A stretch of DNA of 64,000 nt from Clostridia bacterium (GTDB lineage: Bacteria > Bacillota > Clostridia > Oscillospirales > CAG-272): contig JAFTOI010000007.1 in the NCBI GenBank assembly GCA_017463865.1, positions 18,861 through 82,860 of the forward strand. The letters run 5' to 3'. Shown in pieces: positions 36,230 to 44,696 of this stretch (position 1 is the first letter of the stretch; each line of letters begins with the position of its first letter). A program made the translations under genes and the position numbers. The notes under the pieces are model-generated. The model was given only the letters and a program-made list of their open reading frames with translations, was not told the DNA's origin and searched no databases.

Positions 36230-37297
36230 ATGAACATCCCGAACGAAATTCTGAGCGGCTACTGGAAGGAAGGCCACGTTCAGGGCATCGCCATCGACGA
36301 GGCGAAGGGCCATGTCTACTTCTCCTTCACCACCCTGCTCGTCAAAACCGACTTTGCCGGCAACCCCATCGGCAGCGTCAAAAACCTCGCCGGCCACCTC
36401 GGCTGCATCGTCATCGACCCCGAGCGCCGCCGCATCTGCGGGTCGCTTGAGCTCAAGCACGACGCCATCGGCGCCGGCATCATCAACCGCACCGGCTGGA
36501 ACCCCTGCGAGGAGGACAACTTCTACCTCGTCTCCTTCGACATCGACAAGATCGACCGCATGGAGATGGACGCCGAGGCCGACGGCATCATGACCGCCGT
36601 CTGGCTGGGCGAAGTTGGTGCCGACTACGCCGCTGATGATCCCGCCAGCGGCAAGAAGCACCGCTACGGCTGCAGCGGCATCGACGGCACGGCGCTCGGC
36701 CCCGTCTTCGGCGCGGCAGCTGATTCGCCGAAGAAGCTGATGATTACCTACGGTGTCTACGGCGATGTTGAGCGTGAGGACAACGACTATCAGGTGGTGC
36801 TCCAGTACGACCCGTCGGTCGTCGACACCTACGGCAAGCCCCTCAACCAGGCCCAGCCTCACCACAGCGGCCCCGACGCCGCCGAGGCCCGCTATTTCGT
36901 CTACACCGGCAACACCACCTACGGCGTGCAAAACATCGAGTACGACGCCGCCTCCCGTCTTTGGCTGACCGCCGTCTACGTCGGCAAGAAGGAGCAGTTC
37001 CCGAACTGGCGCATGTTCTTCATCGACGGCACCGCCGCCCCGAAGGCTGAGATGCTCCGCGGCCGCGGCGGCGAGCAGGGGCTTGTGCTGACGCTGGCTG
37101 ATCCGGCAGGCGTGGGCGGCGACACCCCCGGCTGCGGCTTTGCCTACGGTTCGACCGGCATGTATGCCGACGGCGAAGGCCTCTACTACTTCTCCAATCC
37201 CATCCGCAACAAGGAGGAGAAGAGCTTCAGTTCCACGGTGATAAAGTATAAGATGGACAAGTCAAGTCCCGACGTGTTCGTCTCCGTCGAAGAATAA
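36230..37297 (+). CDS. Uncharacterised protein, probable beta-propeller
   Basis: A 355-residue cytoplasmic protein of unrecognised family. Repeated strand-turn units (HVQGIAIDEAKGHVYFSFTT, HLGCIVIDPERRRICGSL, GVQNIEYDAASRLWLTAVY) suggest a six-bladed propeller of the NHL/SMP-30 type. ATG at 36230 with AAAGGAG. It stands alone, flanked by its own promoter and a terminator. An enzymatic role on a sugar lactone would fit the fold but there is no direct evidence. Confidence 0.6.
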   Translation: MNIPNEILSGYWKEGHVQGIAIDEAKGHVYFSFTTLLVKTDFAGNPIGSVKNLAGHLGCIVIDPERRRICGSLELKHDAIGAGIINRTGWNPCEEDNFYLVSFDIDKIDRMEMDAEADGIMTAVWLGEVGADYAADDPASGKKHRYGCSGIDGTALGPVFGAAADSPKKLMITYGVYGDVEREDNDYQVVLQYDPSVVDTYGKPLNQAQPHHSGPDAAEARYFVYTGNTTYGVQNIEYDAASRLWLTAVYVGKKEQFPNWRMFFIDGTAAPKAEMLRGRGGEQGLVLTLADPAGVGGDTPGCGFAYGSTGMYADGEGLYYFSNPIRNKEEKSFSSTVIKYKMDKSSPDVFVSVEE

Positions 37298-37302
37298 GCA
37301 AA

Positions 37303-37330
37303 GAAATCCCGCCCTCTCGGGCGGGATTTC
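37303..37330. terminator. Bidirectional terminator
   Basis: Stem GAAATCCCGCCC/GGGCGGGATTTC with a 4-base loop between two convergent genes; the plus side continues TGCGTTTATTTTT. Confidence 0.8.
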
Positions 37331-37335
37331 TGCGT

Positions 37336-38892
37336 TTATTTTTCCTTCCATTGCAGCAGCACGTCGCAGACACTGCCCTTCGGCGGCGCTTCCCAGCGTC
37401 CGGTGCGCATGGCATACCGCAGCACAAAATCGTACATACCAAGAAAAAGGCTGTGGCACATCCGCGCGGCGTCATCGGCCAGATGCGCCGGAAAAAGCTG
37501 CCGATACCCCGCCGCAAAGCGGTTGACGCAGGCGGTATATTCGGACATCAGCGGCCCAAGATGCCGTTCGGCAATGGCGTCAAAGGCCTGCTTGTGCGCG
37601 AAGGTGAGGGCAGGTGTCCCAACCACGAGAGAACCGTCGCCGCGGCGGGTGATGTACCCCGCCTCAATGGCCTCAGCGGCACTTTCGCGGTCCTCAGTCG
37701 CACCAAGCACCAGAATATCTTCGCAGACGTTGATCATATCGTCACGCATCATCGGGCGGTAAGCCGTACCGGTGAAATAAAAGACGGTATGGGCATAGCT
37801 GCCTCGGCTACCCAGATTCTGTGACTGTTGGATGCCGATGCCGACGCTCTTGCGCTTGCCGCTCTCGGCGTCACCGAGGTAGCGCCAGCACCAGCCGTCG
37901 TAGTTGGGCTTGATCTCGGGATAGGGAAGCGGATTATACCGATCAATCAGGGTAAAGAAGGCCAACACCCGCGCTAGACTGCGCAGTTCGGTCTCGCACC
38001 TGCCGCCGCGGTAGAAGTTGATGGCCAACAGCTCGTCCCCGATGGCATCAAGCGCGTCGATCAGCCGCTCCATCACCGGGATGAGCGCCGATTCTGCATA
38101 CTCCTCGGCATAGATGGCATATTTGTCGGTAAAGATGATAAAATCGGTCTGATACTTCCCCTTCGCCGGCTCGATCATCGCACCGCGCTTGATCAAATTG
38201 GCCAGGCTGTCCTCGATGTAATAGGCCGGTACGCCGCAGATGGCTGACAGCTCCTCCACTGTCTTCGCTTCTTCATACGCCTGCCACAGGATATTCAACG
38301 ACAGGGCGTCATTCACATATTCGGTGGGGACCGGAATCCCCCGCTTCGGGTCATAATTACCCGCCCCGTAGATCTCCAACTTAAATTTCTTCGGCCGCAA
38401 TGCACTTTCATTCATGTTCGCACACTCCTTTTTCAGCTTGCTCCGCGCCGCCGAGAGCCGCCAGGTGACGGTCCCCGCCGGAATGCCGAGCTTCGCCGCA
38501 ATTTCGTTGACCGACAGGCCGTCGTAGTAATGCAGAATGATGATGTCCCGATAGATGGCCGACAGCCCCGCGATCTTGCCGCGCAGGCGGTCGTACTCGA
38601 CCTCGAGCCCCTCATCCTCGGGTGCAGGCGTTTCACTGAGCATCTCCCAGGCATCCCAGGCATACATCGCGCGCTGTTTACCCTGCGTCCGCCGAAAAGT
38701 CCGCGTCACATTGGCCGCCACGCCCCAAAGCCACGGCTCAAACCGGCTCTCGTCCCGCAGATCGGGCATCGCCCGCAGTGCGGCCAGCACGATCTCCTGC
38801 GTCAGCTCGTCAGCCTCCTCGCGGGAGTAGGTGCGCTTCACTGCGTAGCCGTAGATCCGGTCGAGATAGGGGGAAAGGTCGAAATTCTGCAT
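37336..38892 (-). CDS. ECF-type sigma factor with a ~350-residue C-terminal extension
   Basis: 518 residues. Residues 1-75 form sigma region 2 (SREEADELTQEIVLAALRAM, RFEPWLWGVAANVTRTFRR) and about 105-160 region 4 (LSAIYRDIIILHYYDGLSVN, IAAKLGIPAGTVTWRLSAA). The rest is not found in standard sigma factors: a winged-helix-like part (EELSAICGVPAYYIEDSLAN) and a long mixed domain. Extensions of this kind replace an anti-sigma factor in some ECF groups (family knowledge), so this one may sense its signal itself. No anti-sigma gene is adjacent. ATG at 38892 is chosen over the GTG at 38901. Confidence 0.85.
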   Translation of the reverse strand: MQNFDLSPYLDRIYGYAVKRTYSREEADELTQEIVLAALRAMPDLRDESRFEPWLWGVAANVTRTFRRTQGKQRAMYAWDAWEMLSETPAPEDEGLEVEYDRLRGKIAGLSAIYRDIIILHYYDGLSVNEIAAKLGIPAGTVTWRLSAARSKLKKECANMNESALRPKKFKLEIYGAGNYDPKRGIPVPTEYVNDALSLNILWQAYEEAKTVEELSAICGVPAYYIEDSLANLIKRGAMIEPAKGKYQTDFIIFTDKYAIYAEEYAESALIPVMERLIDALDAIGDELLAINFYRGGRCETELRSLARVLAFFTLIDRYNPLPYPEIKPNYDGWCWRYLGDAESGKRKSVGIGIQQSQNLGSRGSYAHTVFYFTGTAYRPMMRDDMINVCEDILVLGATEDRESAAEAIEAGYITRRGDGSLVVGTPALTFAHKQAFDAIAERHLGPLMSEYTACVNRFAAGYRQLFPAHLADDAARMCHSLFLGMYDFVLRYAMRTGRWEAPPKGSVCDVLLQWKEK

Positions 38893-38981
38893 TACATTCA
38901 CCTGCCTTCGCTCATAAAGTGCACGCCCCCACCGGTTGATTGGGTGGGGGAGGAAAAAAAATTTTTAGTGAAAAGTGAAGA

Positions 38982-39074
38982 GTGAAGAGGTAAGAAGTGA
39001 TGTAGCGTTTGGCCGGGGGCCAAACGCAATTTAATGCTTTTCACCGCCGGCGAAAAGCTGCCTTACCTCTTCAC
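38982..39074. repeat. Three-stem palindromic element
   Basis: Outer arms GTGAAGAGGTAAG (38982-38994) and CTTACCTCTTCAC (39062-39074) enclose two hairpins, GCGTTTGGCC..GGCCAAACGC and GCTTTTC..GAAAAGC. It lies between the sigma gene and the SLH gene end, and nothing else is seen there. Confidence 0.65.
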
Positions 39075-39090
39075 GATTCACGCTTACTGA

Positions 39091-40758
39091 TTACTTTCCC
39101 AACTGCGCTGGGGCGCCGACGCGATAGCTTGCGTCCATCAGGCGCATCAGGATCGCGGCGACGTCGCTGCGGCGGATGTGGCTGTCGGGGGAAAATGTGC
39201 CGTAGGCGTCCATGCCGTTGAGGATGCCGGCACGGTAGAAGAGGTAGATGCCGTCGTCGAGGGCGCTGTCGGTGGTCTTGACATCGGGGATGCTGTTGTC
39301 GGGGATGGTGTTGACGGCGGGCAGGGCTTCGGCGGGGAGGGCGCGGGAGAAGAGCCAAACGTATTCGGCGCGGGTAATGGGCTCGCCGGCGCGGGCGGCG
39401 ATGTCGGCATAGCCCGGCAGCTCGGCGGTGGAGGCTTCAGGGACGATGCCCTGCGCGCGGCAGTAGTCGAGGTAGCTCATGTACCACGGGTCGCCGTTTT
39501 CGAGGGTAACGGCGCCGTTGTGATAGAGCTGGTGCATGCAGGCGGCCAGCTTGACGGCCTCGGCCCAGTTCATGTTGGCGTCGGGGACGTAGGTGGTGGT
39601 CGTTTTGCCGTTGATGAGGCCCATCCGGTGTGCGCCCTGCACCCATTGATAGTACCAGGCGGTCTCGGGGACGTCGGTAAAGGGGAAGATGTAGGGATCG
39701 GCGGCGGGTGCGAAGGTGTAGGACGCGGTCAGCGTGCGGGAGTCGGCGGTGGCGATCTGCATGGCGCTGCCGTTGAGGGCGACGACGGGGCGGCTGCCCT
39801 GCGGGAAGGCATAACCGGCGTTGGCTGCGAGGGTGACGGTGAGGGTGTAGCTCTGCCCAGCGGCGAAGGCGGTGTCGGCGGGCGTCCAGTCGGTGCGGAT
39901 GACGCTGACGCCGGTCGAGGCGGAGACGGTCAGCGCGGCGGGCGACTGTCCGGCGGTCGGTGCATCGGCGGTGAGGCTGACTGAGCCGACCGTGATGTTC
40001 TCGATGGTGCCGCTGGCTGTGCCCCCGACGGTGAAGAGGAAGACGAAGCGGTAGACCTGCGCGGCGGTCAGCTCGACGGCGGCGGTACTGATCTTGCCGC
40101 AGAGGGTGGCAGTGGGGTGGTCGGCGAAGCGATAGCCGGTGTCGGCCCGGACGGTGACCGCACAGCTGAGCTGATCGCCGGCGCGGAAGGTATCGCTGGC
40201 GGCGAGGGCCGCGCCGGCCAGCGACCAGCTGACGTCGGTGATGGTACAGCCGGCGGGGACGGCGAGGGTGACGCCAAGATGCTCGCGCACGGTATTGCCG
40301 GCGTTGGGTGCGTCGATGCCGCCGAAGGCCAGCGCCGTGATGCGGGTCGAGGGCTTTGCCGTGTAGCTGCACTCGAGGAACCAGCGGCCGCGCCAGAGGC
40401 CGAGCAGTGCGGGCTCACCGCCGATGGTGCCGGCCGCGCCTGCCGTCGGCTCGGTGCCGGCGGCGAAGGTGAGGTAGACCCGGCAGAGGTAGCGGCCGGT
40501 GGTGAAATATTCGCCCGGCTGGCAGGCGGTGTCGAGCATCTGTCCCGGTGCCTCGCCGCTGGCGCGATACCAGCACACCTCATCGACGGTGTAGACCGCG
40601 GGCAGCGCGGAGACGGCGGTGAAGTCGATCAGCTCGCCCGCCTGTGGGGCATCGAGCCCGCTGACCGCGACCGTGACCGGCGCGGCGCCGGCCGGCAGGA
40701 CGCCGGCCAGCGTGCAGAGGGTCAGAAAGAGGCAGAACAGCCGCCTGGTGTGCTTCAT
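39091..40758 (-). CDS. SLH-domain cell-surface protein
   Basis: A 555-residue exported protein. The signal peptide (residues 1-25, MKHTRRLFCLFLTLCTLAG) is followed by beta-rich repeats of about 90 residues with conserved DAPNAG/DAPTAG, TGYRFADHP and AGYAFPQGS phrases, then three S-layer homology repeats at about 370-545 (FTDVPETAWYYQWVQGAHRM is the first). SLH repeats hold proteins to pyruvylated cell-wall polymers. ATG at 40758 with GGAGG and a good promoter upstream. The beta repeats may be carbohydrate- or protein-binding. Confidence 0.88.
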   Translation of the reverse strand: MKHTRRLFCLFLTLCTLAGVLPAGAAPVTVAVSGLDAPQAGELIDFTAVSALPAVYTVDEVCWYRASGEAPGQMLDTACQPGEYFTTGRYLCRVYLTFAAGTEPTAGAAGTIGGEPALLGLWRGRWFLECSYTAKPSTRITALAFGGIDAPNAGNTVREHLGVTLAVPAGCTITDVSWSLAGAALAASDTFRAGDQLSCAVTVRADTGYRFADHPTATLCGKISTAAVELTAAQVYRFVFLFTVGGTASGTIENITVGSVSLTADAPTAGQSPAALTVSASTGVSVIRTDWTPADTAFAAGQSYTLTVTLAANAGYAFPQGSRPVVALNGSAMQIATADSRTLTASYTFAPAADPYIFPFTDVPETAWYYQWVQGAHRMGLINGKTTTTYVPDANMNWAEAVKLAACMHQLYHNGAVTLENGDPWYMSYLDYCRAQGIVPEASTAELPGYADIAARAGEPITRAEYVWLFSRALPAEALPAVNTIPDNSIPDVKTTDSALDDGIYLFYRAGILNGMDAYGTFSPDSHIRRSDVAAILMRLMDASYRVGAPAQLGK

Positions 40759-40789
40759 GTGGGATCCTCCTTGGGGTGGGGTTTCTTCT

Positions 40790-40818
40790 ATTATACAGGA
40801 AATCTGTGAACAATGCAA
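40790..40818 (-). promoter_or_regulatory. Promoter of the SLH-protein gene
   Basis: TTGCAT, 17 bases, TATAAT on the minus strand, about 30 bases upstream of the ATG. Confidence 0.75.
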
Positions 40819-40832
40819 GCCAGTCCGGCAAA

Positions 40833-41954
40833 TCAGCAAAAATTGGCATGCTGCTTGGCAAGGTCGATCAGCTCGTGCTCACTGGCGATATCAGCGGGAT
40901 AGGGGTAGCAGCGCGCAATCTGCGCGAAGCGGGCTTCGTGCTGATCCGCGCGGGCGGCGTCGCCCTCGCCCAGCAGGGCCTGTGCGTGGGCGGTGCGCAG
41001 GACGCCGGGGAAATCCTTCATCGAGCGCATGAACTTGCGCTGTTCGGCTGTATCGAGCGAGGCCGCGCGGTCGCGGTCGCCTGCCATGAGTGCGCACCAG
41101 ATGCGGTCGCAGGTGAGCAGGCCACGGTGCAGGCCGGTGACGGCGTTATCGGTGCGGGTCAGGTCGGCCATCCTGGCGTCGGCCTCGGCAAATTTGTGCG
41201 CATCCATGAGGCGGTTGCAGGCGAAAACGGCGAGGGCGGCGGTCATGGCGTTGTGCAGGGCGTCTTCTTCGACGGCGAACCATTCATCCGGCATGTCGCG
41301 CAGGCGGGTGCCGCCGGCGAGGGCGGCGTTGATCTGCATCTGCGCCCGGAAAGCGCGCAGGGCGGCGGGATGCTGGCCGAGCGAGAGCGCGTTGTACCCG
41401 TCGTTGTCGACCGGCCCGGCGTGCAGGGGGATACCGTTGAACAGGGCAAAGATCAGGCCGAGCAGACAGCCGAGCATGGCAAGCGGCGCAAGCCAGACAT
41501 GCCCCCGTGCGGCGAACCAGATGATGCCGAAGATCAGCGCCGCGGCAAGATTGGCCAGCGAGCCGCCGAGGTTATAGAGGACATACGGAATCTTCCCGTC
41601 GACCAGCGGGGGCGGCGCCATCAGGCACTGCCCGCCCGTACCCGCGATGGACAGGCGGCGCAGGACGAGACGATCCCCCTCCCGCAGGAGCATCAGCGAG
41701 CCGATGCGGTAGGACGAAAAGCGATAGCCGGTCGCAAGGCCGCCCAGCAGATGGCCGGCCTCATGGATGGCCATCTGCACAAGGGTGAACAGCGCCACGC
41801 CGAGCAGCATGACCAACGACCAGACAAAAGCCAGACCGGGCGAGTCAATGTGATCCACATAAGTTCCGAGAAGAAAGCCGACAGCGCCGCCGACTGCGTA
41901 CATCACCGCAAATGAAAGAATGGCTTTGATCGACACGTTTTTCTTTTTGGTCAC
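40833..41954 (-). CDS. M50-type intramembrane metalloprotease
   Basis: A 373-residue site-2-protease-like protein. HEAGH (zinc ligands and catalytic Glu) lies in a membrane segment near residue 65, and the second motif NGIPLHAGPVDNDG near 185 supplies the Asp. A cytoplasmic helical C-terminal region of about 160 residues with TPR-like character follows. The GTG at 41954 overlaps the stop of the XRE gene and has GGAGG. Coupling to a membrane-attached DNA-binding protein suggests regulated proteolysis of that regulator, which is inference. Confidence 0.85.
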   Translation of the reverse strand: MTKKKNVSIKAILSFAVMYAVGGAVGFLLGTYVDHIDSPGLAFVWSLVMLLGVALFTLVQMAIHEAGHLLGGLATGYRFSSYRIGSLMLLREGDRLVLRRLSIAGTGGQCLMAPPPLVDGKIPYVLYNLGGSLANLAAALIFGIIWFAARGHVWLAPLAMLGCLLGLIFALFNGIPLHAGPVDNDGYNALSLGQHPAALRAFRAQMQINAALAGGTRLRDMPDEWFAVEEDALHNAMTAALAVFACNRLMDAHKFAEADARMADLTRTDNAVTGLHRGLLTCDRIWCALMAGDRDRAASLDTAEQRKFMRSMKDFPGVLRTAHAQALLGEGDAARADQHEARFAQIARCYPYPADIASEHELIDLAKQHANFC

Positions 41955-42472
41955 GATGTTTCCTCCTTCCGGGGCTTGCCGCCCCACAGCTTTTCCTCAA
42001 TATAGATCATCATCCGGTTGCGCAGGACGCCGTACACCGCCAGCCACACGATCGGGCAGAAGCCGGCCCATGCGCGCCAGGGAGAGCAAAGCAGGCCCAT
42101 CCACAGCCCGGCGGCGAAAGCCGCGCAGAGCGCGATCAGTGCGGCGTGATCGCGCAGCCACTTGCGCCGCCAGAATGCGGTGCGTTCAGCCAGCGTGAAG
42201 CTGGTCTCGCGCGCGACGTCCAGCAGATTTTGGTCAGCCGCCGTGCGCAGGCGATCGTCGGTCAGGCGCTCGCCGGCCAGCAGCTCATTGATGCTGACGC
42301 CGTAGAGGGCGCTGAGCTGGGCGAACATCTCAATGTCGGGCATGTAGTTGGCGCACTCCCAACGCGAGACGGTCTTGCCGGTGACGCCCAGCCGCTCGCC
42401 CAACGCGGCCTGTGTCAGGCCGGCCTCGTGCCGCAGGGCGGCGAGGAAACGGCCGATCTTGATCTGATCCAT
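41951..42472 (-). CDS. XRE-family regulator with membrane domain
   Basis: 173 residues. The helix-turn-helix fills residues 5-62 (AGLTQAALGERLGVTGKTVS, RWECANYMPDIEMFAQLS), and two membrane helices follow at about 108-150. It is membrane-tethered, and the next gene, sharing 4 bases, encodes an M50 intramembrane protease. GGAGG precedes the ATG at 42472. Confidence 0.85.
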   Translation of the reverse strand: MDQIKIGRFLAALRHEAGLTQAALGERLGVTGKTVSRWECANYMPDIEMFAQLSALYGVSINELLAGERLTDDRLRTAADQNLLDVARETSFTLAERTAFWRRKWLRDHAALIALCAAFAAGLWMGLLCSPWRAWAGFCPIVWLAVYGVLRNRMMIYIEEKLWGGKPRKEETS

Positions 42473-42494
42473 GGTGATCCCTCCTTTGGGCAGC

Positions 42495-42523
42495 AGGATA
42501 GCAGATTTCGCGGAAAAAGTCTA
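42495..42523 (-). promoter_or_regulatory. Possible promoter of the XRE-M50 operon
   Basis: TAGACT, 17 bases, TATCCT on the minus strand; the -35 overlaps the stop codon of the Nudix gene. Both hexamers are imperfect. Confidence 0.45.
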
Positions 42524-42934
42524 CCCCACAAACCGCGAATCAGCCGCGTCAGCGCGGATCTTTGCCAGGATCTCGACATCCGCCGGGCAGAACTCGACCG
42601 AATCGATCTCCTCCGGGGTGATCCAGCGCATCGCGTTGTGCTCGAGCAGCTTCGGCTCCCCCTCGGCGATGGCGGCGCGGAAGAGGGTGAGGCGGACGGT
42701 GAGGTCGGGGTAGACGTGCTCGACGGTCATATAGACCTCGCCGACCGTGACGGTGACGTCCAGCTCCTCGCGGCACTCGCGGACGAGGGCCTCGGCGTGG
42801 GTCTCGCCCGGCTCCACCTTGCCGCCGACGAACTCCCATAGCAGCCCCCGCGCCTTGTGCGCCGGGCGCTGGCAGATGAGAAAGCGGCCATCGCGGATAA
42901 TGAGGGCGGCGACGACTTCGGTGATGGTGGGCAT
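42521..42934 (-). CDS. Nudix hydrolase (MutT-like)
   Basis: A 137-residue Nudix protein. The box reads GGKVEPGETHAEALVRECRE then EL, with all metal-binding Glu residues. The N-terminus (TEVVAALIIRDGRFLICQRP) and WEFVGGKVEPGE resemble 8-oxo-dGTP diphosphatases. It probably removes oxidised nucleotides from the pool, although relatives hydrolyse other nucleoside diphosphate derivatives. ATG at 42934 follows CGGAGG. Confidence 0.92.
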   Translation of the reverse strand: MPTITEVVAALIIRDGRFLICQRPAHKARGLLWEFVGGKVEPGETHAEALVRECREELDVTVTVGEVYMTVEHVYPDLTVRLTLFRAAIAEGEPKLLEHNAMRWITPEEIDSVEFCPADVEILAKIRADAADSRFVG

Positions 42935-42965
42935 GGGGAACCTCCGGAAATACATATTTTCTTTT

Positions 42966-42994
42966 ATTTTAGCATATTGCAGGGAAAAAGTCAA
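42966..42994 (-). promoter_or_regulatory. Promoter of the Nudix gene
   Basis: TTGACT, 17 bases, TAAAAT on the minus strand. The -35 is formed by the last bases of the upstream operon's terminator. Confidence 0.75.
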
Positions 42995-43016
42995 CGCCGC
43001 GCGAATGCGCGGCGTT
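42986..43016 (-). terminator. Terminator of the 43036-52481 operon
   Basis: Stem AACGCCGCGC/GCGCGGCGTT with a 4-base loop followed by GACTTTTTC on the minus strand, 20 bases past the stop at 43036. It closes the seven-gene operon. Confidence 0.8.
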
Positions 43017-43035
43017 GTCAAGGATAGAAGTATGG

Positions 43036-44688
43036 TCATGCCGGTTCGATGGCGATCGCGGCCGTCACCCTTCCCTGCCTTGCGGCGCGGAAGACGCGGT
43101 AGTGGCCGCTGCGATTGCGGACGATGGCACCGGTGTCGGCGAGGGTGCCGTCGGTCGTCGAGCGGCAGTGCCAGCCGTCGTAGGTGACGGTGAGGCTGGT
43201 CTCGTCGACGGCGATGGCGGGGTGATCAGTACCGTCGAAGGTGAAAGCAGGCAGCATCAGGGCGATCTCACCCTCCCCCTCGGCGGCGACCTCGACGCCG
43301 GCTGCGCTGACCGTGACCGTCATGCGCACGGGGGTGTCGGCAATGGTGCAGGTGAGGACTGCGGTGGCGGTGGTATCATCATGGGACAGCGTCTCGACAG
43401 CATAGACCGCCGCAGTGCCGTCCTGCCAGACGCCGTCACGGCAGACGGCGGGGCAAATGGCAAAGGGGATGGGCGCATCGGTGTCGATGCGGTACTTCGG
43501 CTCAGCGGGACAGGGGACGGTCAGACAGATCGGCGACGGCGCGCCCGCGCGGTGGACGCGGCCGAGGCCGCTGGCGTCATAGTGCGGGTCAGCATCGGTG
43601 TCGAGCTCGGCGAAGTAATCGCCTGCGCGCAGGAAGACCTTATGGAAGTGGTGCGAGGTCTGTACGGCGGCGGTGTGCGCCGCCGCCGGGACAGCGGGGA
43701 TGCTGTCATCGCAGATGCTCGCGGCGGCGTAGAGGAAGGAGGCCGCCGTGATCATGTACTTGTCGAAGTAAGCATAGCCCTCGCAGCCATATTTGGTCTC
43801 GGTCGGGAAGCGATTTTTGGTGTGCCGGATGGGCGTTTTCGCCAGCCACCCGGCGATGTTGTCCAGCGCCAGCGATATCGCGTGCTTGAAGCGGCCGGCC
43901 AACGCCATGTCGCCTTCGGCGGCATAGCGGCGCGCCTCGAACTCGAGCGAGACGACCATCATAGCCTCATTGTGGACGAACTGCGCGCTCCGCCCGCCGT
44001 AGGGGATCTCGCCGGTCACCGACTGCATCTCGAGGGTGAGCAGGCCGGCGCGGCGGAGATGGTCGTCGATTTCTCCATAATATTCCCCGCGATAGCCGAA
44101 GTGGAGCAGGAGCGACAGCAGGCCGCGCGGGACGAGGTCATAGACCATGGGGTTGTGCGGGTCGCGGTACATGCCGTTCTCCTCGATGCGGCGCAGCTGG
44201 GTCGGGAGCTGAATGCCCACGAACTCGGTCGCGTCGCAGAGGCCGATGTACTGGCGCATCCACTCGCTGACCAGCGCGAAGCAGGCCCAGTTGTGCACCT
44301 TGTCCTCGGGCTTGTGCGCGATCTTGTCGTAGCAGGTGAAGGGGTCGATCGTCGCCAGATCGGCCTTCCAGGCGGCGATTCGCTCAGGCTCAACCGCGCC
44401 CGCCCGCTCCAGCTCGATGATGCAGAAGATGATCTCGCGCACCGAAAACTCGTTTGCCGCGTGGACATGGGGGATGGTGGAACAGCAGAAGTCCATCATG
44501 TCAAGGAAAAGCGGCTTCAGATCAAGCCGGCGGCTGTGGGCGATGAGGATCCCCATGTTTGCCGTCAGCCGCGGGAAGCCGTGCTCGCGCAGGCCGCCGC
44601 GGCGGACGTCGTCGAAGTAACGCTCGATGTGCGCCGTCGAATAGGCGTCAAGCGTTTTGTCCATCAGATCAAGATATCGTTCGTTCAT
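43036..44688 (-). CDS. Uncharacterised toroid plus beta-domain protein
   Basis: 550 residues, no signal peptide. The first 350 or so are helical with alternating aromatic and acidic motifs (HNWACFALVSEWMRQYIGL, IPYGGRSAQFVHNEAMMVV, EGYAYFDKYMITAASFLYAA), typical of an (alpha/alpha) toroid. The last 180 are beta-rich. This two-part plan is shared with polysaccharide lyases and unsaturated-glycan hydrolases, so a lyase or hydrolase role is proposed from topology and operon context only. Last gene of the seven-gene operon, 8 bases after the dehydrogenase. ATG at 44688 with AGGTG. Confidence 0.55.
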   Translation of the reverse strand: MNERYLDLMDKTLDAYSTAHIERYFDDVRRGGLREHGFPRLTANMGILIAHSRRLDLKPLFLDMMDFCCSTIPHVHAANEFSVREIIFCIIELERAGAVEPERIAAWKADLATIDPFTCYDKIAHKPEDKVHNWACFALVSEWMRQYIGLCDATEFVGIQLPTQLRRIEENGMYRDPHNPMVYDLVPRGLLSLLLHFGYRGEYYGEIDDHLRRAGLLTLEMQSVTGEIPYGGRSAQFVHNEAMMVVSLEFEARRYAAEGDMALAGRFKHAISLALDNIAGWLAKTPIRHTKNRFPTETKYGCEGYAYFDKYMITAASFLYAAASICDDSIPAVPAAAHTAAVQTSHHFHKVFLRAGDYFAELDTDADPHYDASGLGRVHRAGAPSPICLTVPCPAEPKYRIDTDAPIPFAICPAVCRDGVWQDGTAAVYAVETLSHDDTTATAVLTCTIADTPVRMTVTVSAAGVEVAAEGEGEIALMLPAFTFDGTDHPAIAVDETSLTVTYDGWHCRSTTDGTLADTGAIVRNRSGHYRVFRAARQGRVTAAIAIEPA

Positions 44689-44696
44689 CTCGCACC

